Below are positions 16,501-21,035 of a stretch of DNA of 21,035 nt, one piece after another. The position numbers and the translations under genes are program-made. Below the pieces are notes generated by a model. That model had not been told where the DNA came from, made no database searches, and was given only the letters and a program-made list of their open reading frames with translations. The first letter of the stretch is position 1, and each line of letters begins with the position of its first letter. Source of the stretch: Spirochaetales bacterium (GTDB lineage Bacteria > Spirochaetota > Spirochaetia > DTKZ01); contig JAISQU010000349.1 in the NCBI GenBank assembly GCA_031274005.1, positions 1-21,035 on the forward strand, written 5' to 3'.

Positions 16501-17853
16501 ATCTTAAGACGCGAGAAAGAAGAGATTCAGGCCGGACACAACGCGTATGTCCTTATTGAGAAGGACAGAACTTGGATGCACCTGATTGCCCAGGAGCAAA
16601 AGGTCGAGGTCCGTAACGGCGCGACTTTACATGCCAAAGCAGGGGAATTCCTTCCTGCGGAACAGGTCATCGCGTCTTTTGACCCCTTCAGCGATCCCAT
16701 TATCGCGGAATTCGACGGTACGGTGAGGTTTGAGGACATTATTCTCGGAACCACCCTTAAAGAAGAAATCAACGAAGATACGGGAAATATCGAAAAGAAG
16801 ATTACCGATTACACAAGCGAAAGCCTTCAGCCGCGGATACAAATCGTGGATAAGAAGGGCGAGATTCTGGCTGTCTACCCTCTGCCCGGCGCGTCCTATC
16901 TGAATGTGAATGACGGCGATAAAATCAAGGCGGGGCGGATAATCGCGAAACTCCTGAAAGAAAGCGTTAAAACCGGCGACATTACAGGCGGCCTGCCGCG
17001 GGTAGGGGAACTCTTCGAGGCCCGGCGCCCGAAAACGCCGGCGATCCTGGCGCAGATTTCCGGGCTTGTCCGTTTTAAGGGAATCGTCAAGGCAAAACGC
17101 ATTATTGTTATCGAAGACGCTTTTGGCAACGAGTTCAAGCACCTCGTGCCCATGGGGCGGTATCTGCTTGTGCGCGAAGGCGATACCGTGGAAGCCGGCG
17201 AGCCCCTGTGCGACGGCAGCAAAGACCCGCATGATGTTTTGCAGATTCTGGGGGAGAACGCCCTGCAGCGTTTTATGATGGACGAGGTCCAGGAGGTTTA
17301 CCGCCTTCAGGGCGTAGGTATTGACGACAAACACATAGGCGTTATTATCAGGCAGATGATGCGTAAGGTCGAGATTACCTCTGTTGGCGATACGAACTTT
17401 ATTTTCGGGCAGCATGTGGACAAACACCGCTTTCACGAAGAAAACGCCAAGGTTGTCCGCGACGGCGGTCAGCCCGCAATCGGCAGGCCCCTGCTTCTGG
17501 GCATTACCCGCGCGTCGCTTAATATAGACTCGTTCTTTTCCGCCGCGTCGTTCCAGGAGACGACACGGGTTCTTACAAACGCGGCCATTGGCGGTTCTGT
17601 GGATTATCTGCGCGGCCTTAAGGAAAACGTTATTATAGGACACCCTATACCCGCGGGTACCGGCATGAAAAAATACCGGAACCTCAAGCTGTATGATGAA
17701 AATCAGGAAGACCTGGATGCGCAAATGCAGCTCATCATGGAAGCCAAGCAGAAAGAGCGGGAAGACGCCGAGCTTATGCGCGAAGAAGTTATCCAGAGCG
17801 TTCAGGAAGAACCCGTTGATAATGCTGATTATGAGGACGGCGAGGAGGACTAG
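13579..17853 (+). CDS. rpoC: DNA-directed RNA polymerase subunit beta'
   Basis: This is the subunit holding the catalytic magnesium, 1424 residues. It has the N-terminal zinc ribbon (C60, C62, C75, C78), the invariant NADFDGD at residues 447-453 whose three aspartates bind magnesium, and NRAPTLHRLGIQAF just before it. The second zinc site includes CEAEYGVCKKCYGR. The trigger loop is MRTFHIGGAA, with its histidine at 899. The C-terminus ends in a Glu/Asp-rich tail (EDGEED). The ribosome binding site GGGAGG overlaps the rpoB stop. The gene is followed after 25 nt by the end of the convergent pepT gene, not by rpsL/rpsG. There is no sign of damage. Confidence 0.98.
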   Translation: MRDIQDFDSIMIQLASPEKIRAWSYGEVKKPETINYRTLRPEKDGLFCERIFGTTKEWECYCGKFKSIRYKGVICDRCGVEVTHFKVRRERMGHIELASPVSHIWYYRSVPSRMGLLLDLTIAALKAVLYYEKYIVMDTGDTDLKKMDLLTEEEYNEAKDRYGMSFTAGIGAEAIRTLLENLDLDALSAGLRATMIEKGSKADKRLLKRIEIVEHFRDSGNRPEWMILDVVPVIPPELRPMVQLDGGRFATSDLNDLYRRVINRNNRLKRLMVLNAPDIIIRNEKRMLQEAVDALFDNSKKKRVVKGASNRPLKSLSDMLKGKQGRFRQNLLGKRVDYSGRSVIVVGPELKLHQCGLPTKMALELYKPFIMKKLVEKDVVYNIKKAKTLVETESPEVWQILDDVVREHPVLLNRAPTLHRLGIQAFEPILVDGKAIKLHPLVCHAFNADFDGDQMAVHVPLTQAAQIECWTLMLSAKNLLNPANGTPVVFPSQDIVLGVYYLSKDKPGAKGEGKRFSSKEEVLLALDAQAIDYGAMIKVPYEGRLIETTAGRLIMNEGFPEGVEYINYTMGDKEIKNVIAKVYADQGAYTTVCMLDSIKDMGFKYATVFGATIGVEDVLIPGIKKEMIEKANAEVAGIQQQYQHGHITQEERYNRVVEVWSKTNDDLTAEMMRELKEDQGGFNPVYMMANSGARGSKSQIRQLAGMRGLMAKPSGDIIELPIRSNFKEGLSVIEFFISTNGARKGLADTALKTADAGYLTRRLVDIAQDVVVNEEDCDTINGLEMRALKDGEEIIETLADRISGRFTLERVKHPITGEVIVDVNELVTNEKAEQIEAAGIESVRIRTVFTCEAEYGVCKKCYGRNLATNKTVEIGEAVGIIAAQSIGQPGTQLTMRTFHIGGAATKASEENKIYLKYPVKVREIQGITVTLETGEAVFTRRGYVLVNRILESLEIQKGDRLHFHDGDKVVKGQNILRREKEEIQAGHNAYVLIEKDRTWMHLIAQEQKVEVRNGATLHAKAGEFLPAEQVIASFDPFSDPIIAEFDGTVRFEDIILGTTLKEEINEDTGNIEKKITDYTSESLQPRIQIVDKKGEILAVYPLPGASYLNVNDGDKIKAGRIIAKLLKESVKTGDITGGLPRVGELFEARRPKTPAILAQISGLVRFKGIVKAKRIIVIEDAFGNEFKHLVPMGRYLLVREGDTVEAGEPLCDGSKDPHDVLQILGENALQRFMMDEVQEVYRLQGVGIDDKHIGVIIRQMMRKVEITSVGDTNFIFGQHVDKHRFHEENAKVVRDGGQPAIGRPLLLGITRASLNIDSFFSAASFQETTRVLTNAAIGGSVDYLRGLKENVIIGHPIPAGTGMKKYRNLKLYDENQEDLDAQMQLIMEAKQKEREDAELMREEVIQSVQEEPVDNADYEDGEED

Positions 17854-17865
17854 GGGCTATTGACA

Positions 17866-17892
17866 GGGCCTGCGCGCGTTATGCGCCGGCCC
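17866..17892. terminator. GC-rich hairpin between convergent rpoC and pepT
   Basis: GGGCC (17866-17870) pairs with GGCCC (17888-17892). Inside it, GCGC (17872-17875) pairs with GCGC (17883-17886) after one mismatch, leaving a 7-nt loop. It covers nearly the whole space between the two convergent genes and the last codons of pepT. It lacks T-runs on either side, so a role as a bidirectional 3' end is a guess based on position. Confidence 0.35.
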
Positions 17893-19141
17893 AGATACGC
17901 GCAAGGCGCACAACCGTTTGAGCGGCGCGGGCCATTGCCGGCAGGCTGACCCATTCCGTGCGGGCGTGAAAGTTTTCGCCGCCCATAAAAATATTCGGCG
18001 TGGGGACGCCTTTTTCAGAAAGCCGCGCGCCGTCTGTTCCGCCGCGGATGCTTTTGCGTATGGGTTCCATGCCTGTCTCCCGCACGGCCCTGTATGCGTA
18101 TTCCAGAATCCGCGGATCCCGCGCAAATGCGCTTTTCATGTTACGGTACTGCTCCTCTTCCCTGATGCTTACCTTCCCGCCGGGGAAGGCCGCCTCCACA
18201 GCCGCGGCAAAGGCTTTCAGGGCCTCCAGCCGCCGCCTGATTTCCCCCTCGTCGAAGTCGCGCAGAAAAATCCCGGCCACGGCTTCTTCGAGATTTCCTT
18301 TTATATCCATGGGGCAGTAATAACCAAAAGATCCGTCGGTCGCTTCGGGGCTTTCGCTGCGGGGCAGCATGTCCACAAAACGTGCGGCCATAGCCACGGC
18401 GTTGGCGAGTTTCCCCCGGGCGTGGCCTATGTGGATGACCTTGCCGGTAAACCGCGCTTCGGCCTTCCACGCGGTAAAACACTCCGCCTCAACGGTTCCC
18501 TCGCCGTCGCCGTCAAGGGTGTAGGCAGCTTTGGAGTGAATTGTGTCCAGGGGAAAGCGGTTCATGCCCAGGCCGGTTTCCTCATCAGGCGTAAAAATGC
18601 ATTCCAGCTCGCCATGGGGTATTTCAGGATGAGCGATAAGATATTCCGCGGCGCTCATGATGGCGGCAACCCCCGCCTTGTCGTCCGCGCCGAGCAGCGT
18701 CGTGCCGTCGGACGTTATAATTGTTTCCCCTTTGTAACGCGCCAGCGAGGGGTTGTCGGCGGGGTCGATTTGTACGCCGCCGGAGAGAACAATTATCCCG
18801 CCTGAATAATTTTCGTGCACCCGCGGACTCACGGGAGAACCCGGCGCATCTGAGGCCGTATCCACGTGAGCCATAAACCCTATGCAGGGCGGTGCGTTTC
18901 CGCGTTCCGGCGGCAGATTAGACGCCAGCCGCGCGATAAGAAAACCCTCTGCTGTGACCAGGACAGAGTCAAAACCCAGGGCGCGGCACTCCCTTTCCAG
19001 AAGCCGGATGAGATTCCACTGGCAATCGGTGGAAGGCGTTTTTTCCTCCGCCCTCCTCCGGTTTGACTGAGTGCCTATGGCGGCGTAGCGAACAAAGCGT
19101 TCAAGCAGATTTTTCTGATCTATACCGAATGGCGTACTCAT
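17879..19141 (-). CDS. pepT: Peptidase T (tripeptide aminopeptidase, M20B family)
   Basis: A cytoplasmic di-zinc aminopeptidase that removes the N-terminal residue from tripeptides and helps in peptide use. The 420-residue protein is close to the family length (about 410). Metal and catalytic motifs are in order: FMAHVDTASD (H92, D94), LLGADDKAG (D153/D154), PDEETG (E187/E188), LDGDGEG (D210), and near the C-terminus RGGTDGARLSEKG and GGENFHARTEWVSL with the last ligand histidine. All are intact. The central dimerisation domain is present. It is convergent with rpoC. The gene upstream on the same strand ends 15 nt before its ATG, so the two are probably an operon. The ribosome binding site (GGGA) is modest. 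Confidence 0.95.
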   Translation of the reverse strand: MSTPFGIDQKNLLERFVRYAAIGTQSNRRRAEEKTPSTDCQWNLIRLLERECRALGFDSVLVTAEGFLIARLASNLPPERGNAPPCIGFMAHVDTASDAPGSPVSPRVHENYSGGIIVLSGGVQIDPADNPSLARYKGETIITSDGTTLLGADDKAGVAAIMSAAEYLIAHPEIPHGELECIFTPDEETGLGMNRFPLDTIHSKAAYTLDGDGEGTVEAECFTAWKAEARFTGKVIHIGHARGKLANAVAMAARFVDMLPRSESPEATDGSFGYYCPMDIKGNLEEAVAGIFLRDFDEGEIRRRLEALKAFAAAVEAAFPGGKVSIREEEQYRNMKSAFARDPRILEYAYRAVRETGMEPIRKSIRGGTDGARLSEKGVPTPNIFMGGENFHARTEWVSLPAMARAAQTVVRLARIWAGA

Positions 19142-19156
19142 AGTATCCCGCGCGCG

Positions 19157-19453
19157 TCAGTCGATGATCTGCGTGCGCGCAATGCCTTCCGGAATGCCGT
19201 ACACGCCAAAAAGACGGGAAAGGTCTTCCTTGCCGTAGGTTCTGCCGGAAACCCTTTCATTAAAAAACGCGATAAACTCATCAAGCGCCGCGGCGTCCCC
19301 CGCCTCAAGAACCGCGCAGTAAGCCGCCTTGTACAAACCTTTTTCCGCAAGCTCCTTATACGAAGCGCCCGAGTTTTTCTTCTTCGCGTTGCCGTCAATT
19401 ATGGCGACGCCGCCCTGATAGCCAATGGTAAAAATGAAGTCGTCCCGTTTCAT
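19157..19453 (-). CDS. Small conserved-looking protein of unknown function upstream of pepT
   Basis: I do not recognise this 98-residue protein. It starts MKRDDFIFTIGYQGGVAIID and continues with a lysine-rich NAKKKNSGASYKELAEKG. A middle part reads as helices (LYKAAYCAVLEAGDAAALDE, FIAFFNERVSG) and the end is RLFGVYGIPEGIARTQIID. It has no signal peptide, membrane span, cysteine pair or known catalytic motif. The composition is that of a real soluble globular protein. It ends 15 nt before pepT on the same strand, which suggests co-transcription. No clear Shine-Dalgarno is visible before the ATG. It begins right at the edge of the hairpin-rich non-coding stretch. Confidence 0.65.
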   Translation of the reverse strand: MKRDDFIFTIGYQGGVAIIDGNAKKKNSGASYKELAEKGLYKAAYCAVLEAGDAAALDEFIAFFNERVSGRTYGKEDLSRLFGVYGIPEGIARTQIID

Positions 19454-19509
19454 TGGAATAGTATTGCCGGAAAAACAAAAAACAACAAGAGCGCGATTTG
19501 AGGCAGCGC

Positions 19510-19763
19510 ATCGGAACGGGGTGTACCAATTTTTTCAATGCGCCTTTTTTGCCCTGCTCATAGCATTTGAGCCGGTTCCAAAATGAAAACCGTAATCATT
19601 CGTGCGCATTTTTTGCGGCAAAGCCGCAAAAAACCGGGCTTTCCGCTACAATCTTTTGGCTGCGCCAAAAGGATTTCTGCTTCAATCCCTTGCGCCCCAC
19701 GGGCTTTTTGCAATTGCGGTTCTTCATTTTGCAGGAAAAAAATTGGTGTACCTATCGGAACGG
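19510..19763. repeat. MITE-like arrangement: near-inverted arms flanked by a 10-bp direct repeat
   Basis: ATCGGAACGG occurs at 19510-19519 and again at 19754-19763. Just inside these copies, GGTGTACCAATTTTTT (19520-19535) and AAAAAATTGGTGTACC (19737-19752) are inverted copies. They are identical at 14 of 16 positions, and the other two would be G-U pairs in RNA. Flanking direct repeat, inverted ends, about 230 bp and no coding capacity together resemble a small non-autonomous element. One stray T separates the right arm from the flanking repeat. No related transposase is in the window. Confidence 0.45.
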
Positions 19764-19816
19764 CGCGCGGGGCGCGCATTGCAATCAGGAGCTTTGGTGA
19801 CAACCGTGAAGCGCAC

Positions 19817-19981
19817 TGGTGACTTTCACCGCAATTTCCGCCCCGCCTTGCGGCGGGAACGCTTTCACGGAAATCGCGGAAGGGGCATACCTAACCCGGC
19901 AATTGCTGCGCAATTGCATTATTTTAAGGAGCGCGAGTGGACAAGCCTGAAGAGGCTTGGTGACTTTCACCGCAATTTCCG
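19817..19981. repeat. Exact 24-nt direct repeat, two copies
   Basis: Positions 19817-19840 and 19958-19981 are identical over 24 bases, starting TGGTGACTTTCACC and ending TTTCCG. Each copy contains the small hairpin GGTGA-CTT-TCACC. The first copy also pairs with 19868-19879 (11 of 12 positions). A shorter match (TGGTGAC) lies at 19795-19801. Two copies 117 nt apart are not a CRISPR array; they look like a duplicated intergenic module. Confidence 0.8.
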
Positions 19982-19983
19982 GG

Positions 19984-20017
19984 GGCGATTTCCCCCGCCG
20001 ATGCGGGGGAAATCGCC
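19984..20017. repeat. Perfect 15-bp hairpin upstream of asd
   Basis: GGCGATTTCCCCCGC (19984-19998), loop CGAT, and its exact complement at 20003-20017. It starts 3 nt after the second 24-nt repeat and ends just before the proposed asd -35 box. There is no T-run after it on the plus strand, so on that strand it is not a standard terminator. Confidence 0.85.
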
Positions 20018-20020
20018 TAC

Positions 20021-20049
20021 TTGTTTACAACGCTGTGGTATGGTAGGGT
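20021..20049 (+). promoter_or_regulatory. Candidate asd promoter
   Basis: TTGTTT (20021-20026), 17 bp, then TAGGGT (20044-20049). The -35 matches four of six consensus positions and the -10 is weak. Position 28 bp before the asd ATG and directly after the 15-bp hairpin makes it the best candidate I see. The ribosome binding site AGGGAG (20066-20071) follows. Confidence 0.35.
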
Positions 20050-20076
20050 AACATAAAACACTATCAGGGAGATTGT

Positions 20077-21035
20077 ATGCTCAGCGTCGGTTTTATTGGC
20101 TACAGAGGCATGGTCGGTTCCGTCCTTATGGAGAGGATGAGGGCGGAAAAGGATTTTACCGGATACAGTCCGGTCTTCTTTTCCACATCCCAGGCGGGCG
20201 GCAAAGGCCCGGATGTGGGCGCCGGTACGGGAGAACTTCTTGACGCCTATGACATAAACAAACTCAGACCGCAGGATATTCTTGTTTCCTGTCAGGGCGG
20301 GGAATATACCTCCAAGATTTATAAAGAACTGCGCGCCTCTGGCTGGAAGGGCTACTGGATAGACGCGGCATCTACCCTGCGCATGGAAGAGGATGCCGTC
20401 ATTGTCCTTGATCCTGTTAACCGCGGCGTTATTGACGCCGGCCTGAAAGCGGGAATCAAAAGTTACGCCGGCGGAAACTGTACAGTCAGCCTCATGCTGA
20501 TGGGCATAAGCGGCTTTTTCCGCGAAAATCTTGTTGAATGGATTTCTTCCATGACCTATCAGGCGGCTTCGGGCGCGGGCGCGAAAAACATGCGGGAGCT
20601 TGTCACGCAGATGGGCGTACTGGGTTCTTCGCCGGCCGGCCTTTTGGCTGATCCCGCCTCGGCCATTCTGGATATAGACAAACATGTAACCGCCGCCCTC
20701 CGGGGCCCGGACATCCCCACGGAAAACTTCGGCGCGCCTCTTGCGGGCAGCCTTATTCCCTGGATAGACAAGGCCGCCCCGGATGGGCAGACAAAGGAAG
20801 AATGGAAAGGCTTCGCGGAGACAAATAAAATCCTTAACGCGAAGCCGTCCATCCCTGTAGACGGCATCTGCGTCAGGGTAGGGTCAATGAGGTGCCACAG
20901 CCAGGGCCTGACCATCAAACTGAAAAAAAATGTTCCGGAGGAGGAGCTTACACAAATTATCGCAAGTTCAAACGAATGGGTACAGATTGTTCCCAATACA
21001 CAGGAAGATACGCTGAAATACCTAAGCCCCGCCGC
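20077..21035 (+). CDS. asd: Aspartate-semialdehyde dehydrogenase (3' truncated by window edge)
   Basis: This enzyme reduces aspartyl phosphate to aspartate semialdehyde with NADPH, the branch point to lysine/diaminopimelate, threonine and methionine. About 319 codons are present of an expected ~367. The N-terminus MLSVGFIGYRGMVGSVLMER is the NADP-binding glycine loop, followed by VFFSTSQAGG. The catalytic cysteine is in GGNCTVSLMLM, and substrate-binding parts include YQAASGAGAKNMRELVTQMG, PLAGSLIPWID, EEWKGFAETNKIL and GSMRCHSQGLTIKLKK. These match the long E. coli-type Asd rather than the shorter Gram-positive type. ATG 20077 has AGGGAG five nt upstream. The frame stays open to the last base; the missing part is the C-terminal helix region. 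Confidence 0.96.
   Translation, partial: MLSVGFIGYRGMVGSVLMERMRAEKDFTGYSPVFFSTSQAGGKGPDVGAGTGELLDAYDINKLRPQDILVSCQGGEYTSKIYKELRASGWKGYWIDAASTLRMEEDAVIVLDPVNRGVIDAGLKAGIKSYAGGNCTVSLMLMGISGFFRENLVEWISSMTYQAASGAGAKNMRELVTQMGVLGSSPAGLLADPASAILDIDKHVTAALRGPDIPTENFGAPLAGSLIPWIDKAAPDGQTKEEWKGFAETNKILNAKPSIPVDGICVRVGSMRCHSQGLTIKLKKNVPEEELTQIIASSNEWVQIVPNTQEDTLKYLSPA

Larger units (their letters stand above)
19454..20076. other. 623-bp hairpin-rich intergenic region without a supported gene
   Basis: This stretch separates the divergent pepT pair and asd. Open frames exist (up to 149 codons) but have no ribosome binding site, overlap each other in several frames, and run through palindromes. Perfect short hairpins are at 19609-19633 (11 bp, AAA loop), 19653-19671 (8 bp, TGC loop), 19763-19777 (6 bp, GGG loop), 19842-19857 (6 bp), 19899-19917 (8 bp, TGC loop), 19943-19958 (6 bp) and 19984-20017 (15 bp). 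I see no tRNA, tmRNA or other known RNA gene. The last 60 bases hold the asd promoter and ribosome binding site. Confidence 0.8.

Noticed and set aside
19454..19495. Minus-strand promoter (TTGTTG with TACTAT) for the 98-residue gene
   Set aside because: Spacing is 19 bp and the -10 box ends only about 5 nt before the ATG, which leaves no room for a leader.
19817..19981. CRISPR array
   Set aside because: Only two copies of the repeat, 117 nt apart, with structured DNA between them and no cas genes.
19567..20051. Overlapping plus-strand open frames of 77-149 codons in the intergenic region
   Set aside because: They overlap each other in different frames, have no ribosome binding site, read through perfect palindromes, and give low-complexity basic or Cys/Arg-rich products. 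They are best explained by palindromic repeat DNA.
20017..20685. 222-codon minus-strand frame opposite asd
   Set aside because: It is antisense to a clearly conserved enzyme and has no recognisable motif; a shadow of asd codon bias.

Overview
The window looks like chromosome from a Treponema-type spirochaete. The reasons are the ribosomal protein / RNA polymerase cluster in the order rpmG - tRNA-Trp - secE - nusG - rplK - rplA - rplJ - rplL - rpoB - rpoC, which I recall from Treponema pallidum; an asparagine in RpoB at the position equivalent to E. coli Ser531, a known mark of naturally rifampicin-resistant spirochaetes; and a moderately GC-rich composition. The species cannot be fixed from the sequence alone. 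The hairpin-rich intergenic DNA would fit a host-associated treponeme with a larger genome than T. pallidum, but that is inference.

Layout, left to right. 1-1260: the 3' part of a methyl-accepting chemotaxis protein gene, then a small PilZ-domain gene ending in a terminator-like hairpin. 1285-2127: nudC, an NAD(H)/NAD-RNA pyrophosphatase of the Nudix family. 2128-2350: an intergenic leader with two long inverted repeats that share a 16-nt core. 2351-6177: a tight potABCD operon for a spermidine/putrescine ABC importer (ATPase, two permeases, lipoprotein receptor). 6286-17853: tRNA-Thr(GGT) with a good promoter, a second good promoter, and then the long rpmG-trnW-secE-nusG-rplKAJL-rpoBC expression cluster. 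Candidate RNA structures lie in the nusG-rplK and rplL-rpoB gaps.

17879-19453 (minus strand): pepT (peptidase T), preceded by a 98-residue protein that I do not recognise. This pair converges on rpoC, so rpsL/rpsG, which follow rpoC in many bacteria including T. pallidum, are not here. 19454-20076: 623 bp without a believable gene, packed with short perfect hairpins, an exact 24-nt direct repeat, and a MITE-like arrangement of near-inverted arms flanked by a 10-bp direct repeat. 20077 to the end: asd (aspartate-semialdehyde dehydrogenase, long E. coli-like form), cut by the window edge.

Most of the window is well-conserved housekeeping DNA. I see no new defence, biosynthetic or mobile system. 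The parts that ordinary annotation does not explain are the structured non-coding stretches before potA, between nusG and rplK, and before asd, plus the small unknown gene upstream of pepT.
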